64,000 nt of DNA from an uncultured Alphaproteobacteria bacterium (GCA_937892955.1 CALBKH010000073.1:1-64000), one strand, 5' to 3'; numbered from the stretch's first letter, positions 1-10,645 are shown. The notes: generated from the sequence alone by a model not told the origin. Numbers and translations: made by a program.

Positions 1-1
1 C

Positions 2-925
2 ACATTCGGACGCCGACGGGAATCGCCGGGCGCGAATTTCAAAACGGCCTCTAAGAAGGCTGCGAAGCGGCTTGCTTCAGGCCTTGGCGTCGCGTTGCAC
101 TCTGGTCAACGCGCTGTAGCTCGGGCTTGTGGTTTTCGAGACTGGCACGACCTCGAGCAACGGTTCGCTTCCGGGCAAGCGTTCACACTCGATCAAGCGC
201 TCGGCTCGAACGAGTTCGTCGAACGCCAGACTGCTGTTGTCCTATCCATCGCGAGCGATCTGAGTATTGCGGATGGAGATGTCCAATTTGCGCTCGCTTC
301 TGCGGGCTTCACTGGCGATCGATCCCCGCAGCTCAAAGAACAAATAGCGATACGACTTGAGTGTTACCGTGCAACTTCGTTGCATCTCTCCGACGTTCGC
401 CAACCAGGAGCGATTGGTCGCCTCAGAACAGCCGGGCGGAACGGAGAGGTGGTGATTCTACGAAATTTCGGCCGCCCAACCGAAGTCCTTTCGCATAGGG
501 CGGTTTCGACTGTCGCAGACTTTGAATATGTCTCGCCACGCAAGAAATTAGGCCTGTTCATACCTGACAGACTCCACCTCCCATATGGTTATTTGATGGA
601 GGCAAATGGATCACGGGTGTTGTTTTCACGTGACTACAAGCCGATGTGGCGCCTACGAGTAAATGGAGAGATCGAGCGACCGGAACCGTGGCCGGGGATA
701 CATCCCACTGGTGCGACCTACCTATGGTCGGACAGCGAGATCCCTTGGAATTCACCCACGCTTAAAAGCCGCATGCTAGAATTTCTAACCGAAAACAGAA
801 TATTCTGGCTACCTATACTTGCCGACGCACTTCCACTTCTGATTAACGCCCCTTCGAGTGAACGATTGTCGTATTCGGACGGCGCGTCTCTGCTTCAAGT
901 CAACAGGACAGGAATGCAGCCGTAG
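2..925 (+). CDS. Hypothetical protein with Glyoxalase_8-like N-terminal helix module (5' partial)
   Basis: The frame is open from base 2 to a stop at 923-925 and has no ATG before the window edge, so the gene probably starts upstream; a TTG at 95 is the only late alternative. The first ~50 residues (SKKAAKRL...HSGQRAVARACGFRDWHDL) resemble the short helical module found at the start of so-called glyoxalase superfamily proteins (HSxAxxxxARxxGFRDWxxL). The remaining ~250 residues I do not recognise. No membrane segment or signal peptide is visible. Codon use is unlike its neighbours, with AT-rich stretches around 770-850, which suggests horizontal acquisition. Function unknown. Confidence 0.6.
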   Translation, partial: TFGRRRESPGANFKTASKKAAKRLASGLGVALHSGQRAVARACGFRDWHDLEQRFASGQAFTLDQALGSNEFVERQTAVVLSIASDLSIADGDVQFALASAGFTGDRSPQLKEQIAIRLECYRATSLHLSDVRQPGAIGRLRTAGRNGEVVILRNFGRPTEVLSHRAVSTVADFEYVSPRKKLGLFIPDRLHLPYGYLMEANGSRVLFSRDYKPMWRLRVNGEIERPEPWPGIHPTGATYLWSDSEIPWNSPTLKSRMLEFLTENRIFWLPILADALPLLINAPSSERLSYSDGASLLQVNRTGMQP

Positions 926-1006
926 GATTTGAATTTGCGAAGGACGTGAGCGCCAATTCACCGGGGTTTCCCCCGCCCTGCGCTCGCGCTCCGGGCGTTC
1001 GTCGCT

Positions 1007-1058
1007 CGTGAAGCTCCACCGGAGCTTCGCGTTTCGGGTCGTCTCACGACGACCCGAA
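1007..1058 (-). terminator. Two tandem hairpins downstream of guaA
   Basis: Just past the guaA stop on the minus strand there is a perfect 11-bp inverted repeat (1033-1043 with 1048-1058, arm TTCGGGTCGTC, loop TCAC). It is followed by a second hairpin (1010-1017 with 1021-1028, arm GAAGCTCC, loop ACC). No U-run follows, so this is a hairpin-only terminator or 3'-end stabiliser. Confidence 0.55.
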
Positions 1059-1072
1059 GCCGCTCCCCACCC

Positions 1073-2638
<1,566 letters not shown>

Positions 2639-2790
2639 GGCGGGCTCCGAGGTCGGGCGGACGGCGAGCGAGGTTCGTCGCCCGGGTTCTAGATCAGCCG
2701 GCCGGCCGCGCCAAGCGCGACGGCCGCCGTAAAGGGCGAGATCGCGAAGCCATCCGATAGCTCGGATGGATCGAGACATCGCCGCGACGT

Positions 2791-2946
2791 CCCCCTTCTC
2801 CCCTTGCGGGAGAAGGTGCCCGAAGGGCGGATGAGGGGTCGGGCCTCGCCGCGCGCTCCGGCGTATTCCATTTCGCCCCGATTGCCGCTTCGCGGCGCCC
2901 CCTCATCCGACCGCTTCGCGGCCACCTTCTCCCGCGAGGGGAGAAG
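2791..2946. repeat. Palindromic REP-type element (inverted pair) in guaA-rsmB gap
   Basis: Two copies of the same ~50-bp motif face each other. The left copy reads CTTCTCCCC...GGGAGAAGGTG then GGCGGATGAGGGG, and the right copy is its complement (CCCCTCATCCGACC...CACCTTCTCCCGCGAGGGGAGAAG). Each copy contains its own small hairpin (CTTCTCCC/GGGAGAAG). The element fills most of the 379-bp gap between guaA and rsmB. Nothing else is seen there. Confidence 0.85.
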
Positions 2947-3017
2947 CGAGAGGGAGGCCGGGACTCGGCTTCCATCGATCACGCACGCCGCGCCGAGCGG
3001 GCCGTCCGTCGATCGGA

Positions 3018-4331
3018 TCAATCCACCCGCTCGAGCACGGCGACGAAGAAGCCGTCGGTGCCGGCGGTGGCGGGGGTGAGGCGGAGCGCCGGGGTGCCTT
3101 CCGGCCCACGGCGGACGAAGGGGGCGAGCTTCGCGGCCATCCCCGGCGCGAGGCGGGCCGTCGGATCGCCGAGGCGCCAGCCGGGGTGACGGGCGAGGAA
3201 GGCGGCGACGCGGTCCTCGTCCTCCTCGGGCAGAATCGAACAGGTGATGTAGACGATGCGGCCGGTCGGGCTCGCGAAGCGGGCTGCCTCGTCGAGGACG
3301 TGGTCCTGGTCCTTCATCCGCGCCGCCAGTGCGTTGGGACGCAGCCGCCACTTGGCGTCGGGGCGGCGGCGCCAGGTGCCGGTGCCGGTGCAGGGGGCGT
3401 CGACCAGGACGAGGTCGATGGTGCCCTCGAGATCGGCCAGCGCATCGCCACCGTGAACGGGCGGGCGCAGCTCGATCGAGGTCGCGCCGGCGCGCGCCGC
3501 CCTGTCGCGGAAGTCGCCGAAGCGGCGCTTGTCGGTGTCGTAGGCGTAGATGCGGCCGGAATTGCCCTGCGCGGCCGCCAGAACCAACGACTTGCCGCCA
3601 CCGCCGGCACAGAGATCGAGGATGCGGATGCCGGGCTCCGGCGCGGCGAGGAGCGCGGCGAGCTGCGAGCCCTCGTCCTGGATCTCGACGAGCCCCTCCT
3701 GATAGGCGGCCTCGGAGGGGACGTGCGGCGGCTTGGCCGTCGGCCCACCCTCGGGCAGGCGCAGGCCGAAGGGCGAGAGGTCGGTCGCGACGGGGCCCAT
3801 GGCGGCGAGCGCCGCGAGCGCGGCATCACGGTCGCCCTTCAGGGCATTCACCCGCAGATCGACCGGCGCGCGCTCGGCGAGTGCCGCCATCTCCGCCTCC
3901 AGGCGTTCGCCGAACAGGGCGGCGAAGGAGGGCGCGAGCCATTCGGGGAAATCGCCGCGGACGTGGGCGGGAGCGTCGGCAAGAAGCGTCACGGGATCGG
4001 CTTCGAGCCGTTCGCGTTCACTCTTCGTCAGTTTCGCCGGGGCATGGGGGTGGGACAGCGCCTCGTCGAGAGCGGGAAGCCCCCTCCCCCAGGTCTGCGC
4101 GTAGGTGACGAGTACCGCGGCGCGCGACGTCGCCTCGCCCATGATCCAGGCGGCCGAGGCCTTCTTGCGCAGGGCGTCGAAGACGAGACTGCCGATGGCG
4201 GTGCGGTCGCCGGATCCGGCGAAGCGGTGAGAGAGGCCCCAGTCCTTCAGCGCATCGGCGACCGGGCGCTTGCGCTTGTCGATGTCGTCGAGCACCTCGA
4301 TCGCGGCCTGCAGCCGTCCGCCGTCCTTCAT
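3018..4331 (-). CDS. rsmB: RsmB/NOP-family 16S rRNA (cytosine-C5) methyltransferase
   Basis: This is a SAM-dependent m5C RNA methyltransferase. The N-terminal ~130 residues form a NusB/RsmB-like helical region. The Rossmann domain has motif I as LDLCAGGGGKSL, motif IV as DAPCTGTGTWRRRPD with its conserved Cys, and motif VI as YITCSILPEEDEDRV with the catalytic Cys. Length from the ATG at 4331 (MKDGGRLQAA) is 437 residues, usual for alphaproteobacteria. The start overlaps the stop of the upstream membrane-protein gene (ATGA, 4331-4328), which implies translational coupling. The family call is certain; the exact rRNA position (C967) is taken from the E. coli homologue. Confidence 0.9.
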   Translation of the reverse strand: MKDGGRLQAAIEVLDDIDKRKRPVADALKDWGLSHRFAGSGDRTAIGSLVFDALRKKASAAWIMGEATSRAAVLVTYAQTWGRGLPALDEALSHPHAPAKLTKSERERLEADPVTLLADAPAHVRGDFPEWLAPSFAALFGERLEAEMAALAERAPVDLRVNALKGDRDAALAALAAMGPVATDLSPFGLRLPEGGPTAKPPHVPSEAAYQEGLVEIQDEGSQLAALLAAPEPGIRILDLCAGGGGKSLVLAAAQGNSGRIYAYDTDKRRFGDFRDRAARAGATSIELRPPVHGGDALADLEGTIDLVLVDAPCTGTGTWRRRPDAKWRLRPNALAARMKDQDHVLDEAARFASPTGRIVYITCSILPEEDEDRVAAFLARHPGWRLGDPTARLAPGMAAKLAPFVRRGPEGTPALRLTPATAGTDGFFVAVLERVD

Positions 4332-4864
4332 CGCGCTGCTCCGGTGAAGCGTCGGGCGAGTGCCACGACGGCGCCTGCGGCGGCGATCGTCACGCCTTCG
4401 AGCGCCGTCAGCCATTTGGTGGTCGAACAGGCCGAGGCCCAGGAGACGAGGTCCGGCGTCAGCGCGTCGGGTCCGAGGCGGAGCATCTCGCGGATCGCGG
4501 CGTTCTCGGCGAAATCGAGCAGCGTCGGCACCGCCACCACGATGCAGGCGACGACGACCCGCCCGATACCGGCGAAGCCGGCCCAGCCGAAGATCGACGC
4601 GAGGAGCCACGAGAGCGAGACGAAATAGAGGAGCGGGAAGGCCGTATCGAGCCGGAGCTGGACGTTCGCGTAGAAGCTCGCACCCTGCGGTCCCAGGGCC
4701 TTCAGGAAGGCGATCGCCTCGGCGTGGTCGTAGCCGAAGAAGCGGAGGTCGAAAGGCTGACCGCCGCCGATGGCGACGAGCCGGGGGACGGACCAACCGA
4801 GCATGGTCGCGGAGACGGCGACCATGGCGACGGCGCAGGCGACGAGGATGGTGCGCAGGGTCAT
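4328..4864 (-). CDS. Small four-helix membrane protein of unknown function
   Basis: The 178-residue protein starts at the ATG at 4864 (MTLRTILVACAVAMVA). It has an N-terminal hydrophobic helix, a soluble loop of ~50 residues, then hydrophobic segments around residues 85-105, 105-125 and 150-172 with DFAENAAI between them. It resembles small uncharacterised integral membrane proteins encoded next to rsmB in related genomes, but I do not recognise a named family. It lies between guaB and rsmB and overlaps the rsmB start by 4 nt, so it is probably co-transcribed with them. Function unknown. Confidence 0.75.
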   Translation of the reverse strand: MTLRTILVACAVAMVAVSATMLGWSVPRLVAIGGGQPFDLRFFGYDHAEAIAFLKALGPQGASFYANVQLRLDTAFPLLYFVSLSWLLASIFGWAGFAGIGRVVVACIVVAVPTLLDFAENAAIREMLRLGPDALTPDLVSWASACSTTKWLTALEGVTIAAAGAVVALARRFTGAAR

Positions 4865-4916
4865 CGATACCTCCTCACGGCCGGGGCCGGATGCTCGCAC
4901 GGAAGCGCCACACGCT

Positions 4917-5110
4917 CCCCCTTCTCCCCTCGCGGGAGAAGGTGCCCGAAGGGCGGATGAGGGGGCGCGTACGCGAGTACGCATCCCGGTCGCGGGACCG
5001 CCGCCGCCCAGACGGAGGTCCGCCACGGACGGTCGGACCGCCGGAGCCGCTTCGCGGCGCCCCCTCGTCCGACCACTTCGCGGCCACCTTCTCCCGCGAG
5101 GGGAGAAGGG
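4917..5110. repeat. Palindromic REP-type element (inverted pair) in guaB-membrane protein gap
   Basis: This is a second inverted pair of the same element as at 2791-2946. The left copy begins CCCCCTTCTCCCCTCGCGG and runs into GGCGGATGAGGGGG; the right copy ends CGCGAGGGGAGAAGG. It occupies most of the 302-bp gap downstream of guaB. I see no other feature there. Confidence 0.85.
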
Positions 5111-5166
5111 CGCCGGGCTGCGCCCGGTGAGAGTCGGCGCCCCGACGATCGGCAGCTGCCCTCCGA

Positions 5167-6669
5167 TCACACGTTGCTCGGATAGTTCGGGCTCTCGCGG
5201 GTGATCTGGACGTCGTGGACGTGGCTCTCGCGCAGGCTGGCGCCGGAGATGCGGACGAACCGCGCCTTTTCGGTGAAGTCCGGCAGCGACCGGGCGCCGA
5301 CGTAGCCCATGGCGGCGCGCAGGCCCCCGGCGAGTTGGTGCAGCACCGCGCCGAGCGGACCCTTGTAGGGCACCTGACCCTCGATGCCCTCGGGCACCAG
5401 CTTCAGCGTGTCGCGCACTTCCGCCTGGAAGTAACGATCGGCCGAGCCGCGCGCCATGGCGCCGACCGAGCCCATGCCGCGATAGGCTTTGTAGGAGCGG
5501 CCCTGGTGGAGGTAGACCTCGCCCGGGCTCTCGTCGGTGCCGGCGAGCAGCGAGCCGATCATGGCGACCGAGGCGCCGGCGGCGAGCGCCTTGGCGAGAT
5601 CGCCGGAGAACTTGATGCCGCCGTCGGCGACGACCGGCACGCCGGCGTCGCGGGCGACCGAGACGGCGTCCATGATGGCGGTGAGCTGCGGCACGCCGAC
5701 ACCGGCGACGATGCGGGTGGTGCAGATCGAGCCGGGGCCGATGCCGACCTTGATGGCGTCGGCGCCGGCATCGATCAACGCCTTGGCGGCGTCGGAGGTG
5801 GCGATGTTGCCGGCCAGCACCTGGGTGGCGTTGGAGAGGCGCTTGACCCGCTCGACCATGGCGAGAACGTGCTGGGAATGGCCGTGGGCGGTGTCGACGA
5901 CGATCAGGTCGCAGCCGGCGTCGATCAGCCGCTCGGCGCGCTCGAAGCCCTTGTCGCCGGTCGTGGTGGCGGCGGCGACGCGCAGCCGACCCTGGGCGTC
6001 CTTCGACGCGTGCGGGTGATGCTGGGCCTTCTCGATGTCCTTGACGGTGACGAGGCCGGTGCAGCGATAGTGCTCGTCGACCACCACCAGCTTCTCGATG
6101 CGGTGCTTGTGGAGGAGGCGCTTGGCTTCCTCCTGGCCGACGCCCTCCTTGACCGTCACGAGATTCTCGCGGGTCATCAACTCGTAGACGCGCTGCTCGG
6201 GGTTGGAGGCGAAGCGGACGTCGCGGTTGGTGAGGATGCCGACGAGGCGGCCGAGATGGGAGCCGCCGACGCCGCCGTTCTCCACCACCGGAATGCCGGA
6301 GATGTGGTAGCGGGCCATCAGGCCGAGGGCGTCGGCGAGGGTGGCATCTGGCCCGATGACGATCGGGTTGACCACCATGCCGGACTCGAACTTCTTCACC
6401 TGACGGACCTGCTCGGCCTGCTCGTCGGGCTCCATGTTGCGATGGACGACGCCGATGCCGCCGGCCTGGGCCATGGCGATGGCGAGGCGGGCCTCGGTGA
6501 CGGTGTCCATGGCCGAGGAGAGGATCGGCAGGTTGAGCTCGATCTCCTTGGTGACGCGCGACCGGATGTCGACCTCACCCGGCATGACCTCGGAATGGCC
6601 GGGGAGCAACAGGACGTCGTCGAAGGTGAGAGCTTCGCGGGAATTGCCGGGTTCGTAGAAGGTCGCCAT
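5167..6669 (-). CDS. guaB: Inosine-5'-monophosphate dehydrogenase
   Basis: GuaB oxidises IMP to XMP with NAD+, the committed step to GMP. The TIM-barrel carries the active-site loop GIGPGSICTTRIV with the catalytic Cys and the flap segment SYKAYRGMGSVGAM. Two CBS domains are inserted after residue ~95 (MVVNPIVIG... through LVTVKDIEKA). The ATG at 6669 (MATFYEPGNSREALTFDDV) gives 500 residues, the usual length; the longer frame upstream is spurious. It leads a minus-strand group that ends with guaA, so both GMP-forming enzymes lie together. Confidence 0.97.
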   Translation of the reverse strand: MATFYEPGNSREALTFDDVLLLPGHSEVMPGEVDIRSRVTKEIELNLPILSSAMDTVTEARLAIAMAQAGGIGVVHRNMEPDEQAEQVRQVKKFESGMVVNPIVIGPDATLADALGLMARYHISGIPVVENGGVGGSHLGRLVGILTNRDVRFASNPEQRVYELMTRENLVTVKEGVGQEEAKRLLHKHRIEKLVVVDEHYRCTGLVTVKDIEKAQHHPHASKDAQGRLRVAAATTTGDKGFERAERLIDAGCDLIVVDTAHGHSQHVLAMVERVKRLSNATQVLAGNIATSDAAKALIDAGADAIKVGIGPGSICTTRIVAGVGVPQLTAIMDAVSVARDAGVPVVADGGIKFSGDLAKALAAGASVAMIGSLLAGTDESPGEVYLHQGRSYKAYRGMGSVGAMARGSADRYFQAEVRDTLKLVPEGIEGQVPYKGPLGAVLHQLAGGLRAAMGYVGARSLPDFTEKARFVRISGASLRESHVHDVQITRESPNYPSNV

Positions 6670-6885
6670 GGGCCAACGTCCTCTCGGGAGAATGCGGGAC
6701 GACCGGCCGGCGGGCCTTCGGGCACCCGCGACCGGTGGGAAAGATCGTCCATCGGAGTTGGCGGCGGTCGATAACACGGAAATGACGGCAGGGGAAGAGA
6801 TGCTCGACATGTCGCGGGCGCGGAGCCGCCGTGCACGAAATGTTGGGCCGCGGCGAGCGCGCGCCCGGCTCTCGCCCCGCCGATC

Positions 6886-7302
6886 TCAGCCGTCGACGAC
6901 GGCGGGATCGGGGCTCGGGCGTGCGAGCTTCACCACCCGCGCCACCTCGCTGTCGAACATCAGGACGTGGCGGCGGAACCAGTCGGGGACCATCTCGGCG
7001 ACATAGGCCCGCGCCATCACGGTGCGGCCGGCGCGCGCCTGGTCGAGGAAGCGGTGCGCCTCGCCGAGCGTGCGGGCGTGTTCGGCGACGTGATGGGCGA
7101 TCTCCTTGTAGGCGACGGCACGCATCAACGCCTCCTCGCGGGCGAAGTGCTCGCCGAGATGCTCGACGAAGGCGGCGAGGCGCTCGACGAACTCGGCCGG
7201 CCCTGCCGCCGCGGCGGCGCGCCAGAGCTCGACCGAGGCGGCGTGGTCCTCGTCGATCTCGGGAAGCGACAGGGTGAGCGCAGAAAGATCGATGTCGGCC
7301 AT
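6886..7302 (-). CDS. Bacterial hemerythrin-domain protein
   Basis: This 138-residue single-domain protein has the complete di-iron ligand set of hemerythrin: His20, His52, Glu56, His71, His75, His112 and Asp117, with spacings close to the classical H-HxxxE-HxxxH-HxxxxD pattern. It should bind O2 reversibly, or sense or scavenge O2, NO or iron in the cytoplasm. There is no signal peptide. The start is the ATG at 7302 (MADIDLSALTLSLPEIDEDH). It is a lone gene upstream of guaB on the same strand, with a ~215-bp gap. Confidence 0.9.
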   Translation of the reverse strand: MADIDLSALTLSLPEIDEDHAASVELWRAAAAAGPAEFVERLAAFVEHLGEHFAREEALMRAVAYKEIAHHVAEHARTLGEAHRFLDQARAGRTVMARAYVAEMVPDWFRRHVLMFDSEVARVVKLARPSPDPAVVDG

Positions 7303-7531
7303 GTCGGAAACCTCACGTCGGAAGACCACCGAGGAGGAGCGCAGCAAGGCGCGTGCCGCTCGTCGAACGCGGCGCGGCGAAACGATCGATCGAATTCGAA
7401 CGATCCCGCTCACTCTCCGCTCACCGCCTTCGCGAAGAAAGGCCGCCCCTCCCCCTGCGTCTCACCCGAAGGAAACCTTCCGCGTGTCAGGGTCCTCGCA
7501 CGATTTCGACGTGAGAACGGGGGCAGGAGAG

Positions 7532-7906
7532 ATGTTGGACAAGACGATCGTGTCGATCGGCCTCGCCGCGGCGCTGGCCGCCACCGCCATGAGCCTGCCG
7601 GCCAAGGCCGAACCGGTCACCGGCATCTTCGCCGCCGGCTTCGTCGGCGCGGTCTTCGGCGCCGGGCTCGCCTCGACGAACCATCGCCGCGACATCCGCT
7701 ACTACGACGGATATGCCGCGTGGGATTACGGCGTCCCCGGCTATCAGCGCCCGCGTCCGGCCGTGGCGCCGATCTCGGCGTCGGGCTACGCGCTGGTCGA
7801 GGCCCCCGGCCCCGGCCGCCATCGCGTCTGCGCCCGGCAGGACCGTTTCGACCGCCGCGAACACTACATCGGCTCGCGCCGCATCTGCTGGATCGAGGCG
7901 CGCTGA
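7532..7906 (+). CDS. Small exported protein, unknown function
   Basis: The ATG at 7532 is preceded by AGGAGA, which fixes the start. Residues 1-26 (MLDKTIVSIGLAAALAATAM...AKA) form a Sec signal peptide. The mature part contains a Gly/Ala-rich hydrophobic stretch (GIFAAGFVGAVFGAG) and a Tyr/Arg/Pro-rich tail with two cysteines (VCARQ and ICWIE) that could form a disulfide. It resembles the short exported RcnB/BA14K-like envelope proteins common in Hyphomicrobiales, but I cannot assign a family. It converges with rlmE 13 bp away. Confidence 0.7.
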   Translation: MLDKTIVSIGLAAALAATAMSLPAKAEPVTGIFAAGFVGAVFGAGLASTNHRRDIRYYDGYAAWDYGVPGYQRPRPAVAPISASGYALVEAPGPGRHRVCARQDRFDRREHYIGSRRICWIEAR

Positions 7907-7919
7907 GACGCCCTTCCCC

Positions 7920-8705
7920 TCACGCGTCCTTGAGCGGCGGCATCCAGGCGTGGGTGTCGCGCGGATCGCCGTCGTCGGTGGGGTCGCTCGGCGCCTCGGA
8001 GGGACCGCGATAGCCCTTGGCGATGACGTAGAGCTCGGCCGAATCGGCGCGGCTCGCCGGCGGCTTGATGTGCATCACCTGGGCGAAGTCGCGCTTGAGG
8101 TTGGCGAGCAACTCGTTCTCGGTGCCGCCGCGCAGCACCTTGGCGAGGAAGTGGCCGCCGGGCTTCAATACCGTGCGGGCGAAATCGATCGCCACCTCGG
8201 CGAGATGCATGATCTTCAGGTGGTCGGTCTTCTTGTGGCCGGTGGCCGGCGCCGCCATGTCGGAGAGCACCACGTCGGCCTTCTCGCCGCCGAGAGCTTC
8301 GACCAGAACGGCGGGCGCATCGTCGTCGAGGAAGTTCTTCTGCAAGAAGACGACGCCCGGCAGGGTCGCCATCTCGAGATAGTCGATGCCGACGACGCGC
8401 GGGCTCTGATCGGTCGACTTCACGCGGCTCGCCGCCACCTGACACCAGCCGCCGGGCGCACAACCGAGATCGACGACCCGCATGCCCGGCTTCAGCAGGC
8501 CGTATTTGTCGTCGATCTCGATCAGCTTGTAGGCGGCGCGCGAGCGCCAGCCCTCCTTCTTGGAGAGGACGACATAGGGGTCGTTGAGCTGGCGCGCCAG
8601 CCAGCGGTTGGACGAGGCGGTGCGGCGCTTGGCCGTCTTCACCTTGACGTGGAGCGCCCGCGGCGCGCCGCCGCCCTTGCCTCCGCCCTTGCCGGTGCCG
8701 CTCAT
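7920..8705 (-). CDS. rlmE: 23S rRNA (uridine-2'-O)-methyltransferase
   Basis: RlmE (FtsJ/RrmJ) methylates the 2'-O of U2552 in the peptidyl-transferase A-loop and helps large-subunit assembly. The K-D-K-E tetrad is visible as Lys60, Asp149 (VLSDMAAP), Lys189 (FLAKVLRGG) and Glu224 (SAELYVIAKG). The SAM-binding motif is VDLGCAPGGW. The 261-residue protein has a Gly/Lys-rich start (MSGTGKGGGKGGG) and a ~25-residue acidic tail beyond the E. coli protein. Its ATG overlaps the ppx stop by 4 nt (ATGA), so the two are translationally coupled, an arrangement common in Rhizobiales. Confidence 0.95.
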   Translation of the reverse strand: MSGTGKGGGKGGGAPRALHVKVKTAKRRTASSNRWLARQLNDPYVVLSKKEGWRSRAAYKLIEIDDKYGLLKPGMRVVDLGCAPGGWCQVAASRVKSTDQSPRVVGIDYLEMATLPGVVFLQKNFLDDDAPAVLVEALGGEKADVVLSDMAAPATGHKKTDHLKIMHLAEVAIDFARTVLKPGGHFLAKVLRGGTENELLANLKRDFAQVMHIKPPASRADSAELYVIAKGYRGPSEAPSDPTDDGDPRDTHAWMPPLKDA

Positions 8706-10345
8706 CGTTCGCGTCCCTCGTCGTTCGGCCGGCGCGGCCAACGGTTCGGCCGGCGCCAGACGCCGTCACCGATCATCAGTTCGGTCAGCATACCCTCGCG
8801 CAACCCGCGATCGGCGACCCGCAGGCGGCCACAGCGCCAGCGGCGGCGGATCGCCTCCAGGATGGCGCAGCCGGCGAGCACCAGATCGGCACGATCACCG
8901 CCGATGCAGGGGTTGGCGACGCGGTCCTCGAACTCCATGGCGAGCAGGCGATCGATCATGGCGCCGACCTCGTCGTCGGAGAGCCAGGTGCCGTCGACCC
9001 GGCGGCGATCGTAGCGCTTCAGCCCGAGATGGACACCGGCGAGGGTCGTCACCGTGCCCGAGGTGCCGAGCATGTGGTAGCGGCCGGTGACGAGGCGTTC
9101 GGCGAGAGGCGCCCAATCGGGCAGGACGGAGAGTAGCGCGTCGACGTCGGCGACCATGTCCTCGAACACCGCCGGGCCGACGGCGACGCCGCCGTGGCGC
9201 TCCGACAGGGTGACGACGCCGACGGGAAGCGAGGTCCAGGCGCGGATGTGGCGGGTGGGGTCGCCGCCGGCGCGACGGCCGTCGCCGAACTCCATCCACA
9301 CCAGTTCCGACGACCCGCCGCCGATGTCGAAGAGCAGCACGCCGTCGGCCGTCCAGTCGACGAGATTGGCGCAGCCGGTGACGGCGAGGCGGGCTTCCGT
9401 CTCGCGGGTGAGGATCTCCAGTGTCAGCCCGGCTTCGCGGCGGACGCGCTCCAGGAACTCGACACCGTTCTCGGCGGCGCGACAGGCCTCCGTCGCCACC
9501 AGACGGGCGCGGACGATGCCGCGGGCGTCGAGCTTGGAGCGGCAGACGCGGAGCGCGTCGATGGCGCGGCTCTGCGCGGCGTCCGACAGTCGGCCGGAGC
9601 GCGACAGCCCTTCACCGAGACGGACGATGCGGGAGAAGGCGTCGACGACGCGGAAGCCCTGGCGCCACGGTTCGGCGACGAGCAGGCGGCAGTTGTTGGT
9701 GCCGAGATCGAGCGCCGCATAGAGCGGCCCGGAGGTGCGCGGCCGGCCGGGCTCGACATGGGGCACATGGTGGCCGGGTTCGCGATGGCGTTCGACCGGG
9801 TGATGGCGCGGACGCAACGACGGTTCGTCGGCGCGGCGCGGATGTTGCCGATCGCCGTGGCGATCGGATTGACGACCGCCCTCGCCCGCCGGTGGTTCGG
9901 AGCCGTCGCACTCCTCGCGACGCTCCGGCCGGTCGCGATCACGGCCGTCGCCGGGGGACGCGCCGGGTGAAGCCGGTGCCGAGGTCGCGGGACCGGCGCG
10001 ATCGGCGACGCACGGCGCGGCGGGCGCGTTCGCACCAGACGCGGCGTTCGGTGCGAGCCCGACGTTCCGCGCCGAGGCGGCGTTCGGCGTGGATGCGGCG
10101 CTCGTCGCCGACGCGACATTCTGAGCGGGGGCGACGCGTTGCGCGGCGACGGACCCGGACTGCGCGGCTCCCTGTGGAACCGGCACGCCATCGCTCCCGG
10201 CTCCGTTGGAGACGGGCTTGGCCACGGAGGCCCAACGGGTTCTCTTGCCCCGACGCTTCCGGCGCCGGCGTTTGGCCGGCGGCGCGGAGCGGTCGGCGGG
10301 GGTTGGACGATCCGCCTCCGGCGGCTCGTCACCTCGCCTCCCCAA
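8702..10345 (-). CDS. ppx: Ppx/GppA-family phosphatase (exopolyphosphatase/pppGpp hydrolase) with disordered N-terminus
   Basis: From residue ~210 the protein is a standard Ppx/GppA domain: phosphate-1 motif YAALDLGTNNCRLLVAE, GVLLFDIGGGSSELV and LGTSGTVTTLAGVHLGL. It should release phosphate from polyphosphate or pppGpp. The first ~205 residues are low complexity (Ala/Pro/Arg/Ser; repeats like NAASARNVGLAPNAAS) with a basic KRRRRKRRGKR patch, and are presumably disordered. The longest frame begins at a TTG at 10345. There is no ATG before the domain, so the true start could be a later GTG/TTG. It is coupled to rlmE downstream. Confidence 0.85.
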   Translation of the reverse strand: MGRRGDEPPEADRPTPADRSAPPAKRRRRKRRGKRTRWASVAKPVSNGAGSDGVPVPQGAAQSGSVAAQRVAPAQNVASATSAASTPNAASARNVGLAPNAASGANAPAAPCVADRAGPATSAPASPGASPGDGRDRDRPERREECDGSEPPAGEGGRQSDRHGDRQHPRRADEPSLRPRHHPVERHREPGHHVPHVEPGRPRTSGPLYAALDLGTNNCRLLVAEPWRQGFRVVDAFSRIVRLGEGLSRSGRLSDAAQSRAIDALRVCRSKLDARGIVRARLVATEACRAAENGVEFLERVRREAGLTLEILTRETEARLAVTGCANLVDWTADGVLLFDIGGGSSELVWMEFGDGRRAGGDPTRHIRAWTSLPVGVVTLSERHGGVAVGPAVFEDMVADVDALLSVLPDWAPLAERLVTGRYHMLGTSGTVTTLAGVHLGLKRYDRRRVDGTWLSDDEVGAMIDRLLAMEFEDRVANPCIGGDRADLVLAGCAILEAIRRRWRCGRLRVADRGLREGMLTELMIGDGVWRRPNRWPRRPNDEGRER

Positions 10346-10571
10346 TTTTCCATCCTCGCACCGGCAGGCGGGACACGAGTCCCGCGCGGCGCCTCAGAGT
10401 TTCGCGTTGTGGGACAGTCTACCAGCGCTTCGACGGCTGACAAGCACCGGCGTCACTCGACGGAAGTGGTGCACGGACGGTTCGAGGGATTGCGACGGGA
10501 GGCTTGAAACCCGTCCGACGATCGGTTAGACGGGTGCCCATCGGCGACGGGCGGTCCACCGCCCGGCCCGC

Positions 10572-10645
10572 TGGGGGATAGTTTAACGGTAGAACAGCGG
10601 ACTCTGACTCCGTTAGTCTTGGTTCGAATCCAGGTCCCCCAGCCA
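10572..10645 (+). tRNA. tRNA-Gln (anticodon CTG), CCA encoded
   Basis: A 74-nt cloverleaf is readable by eye. The acceptor is TGGGGGA paired with TCCCCCA, the D-loop contains AACGGTAGAA, the anticodon loop is CTCTGAC (anticodon CTG), the T-arm has GGTTCGAATCC, and the 3' end is GCCA. The weak 1-72 pair and the TGGGG acceptor start are typical of glutamine tRNAs. Confidence 0.95.

Noticed and set aside
2639..2779. N-terminal extension of guaA by 47 codons
   Set aside because: The residues are unlike GuaA, and ATG 2638 gives the standard length.
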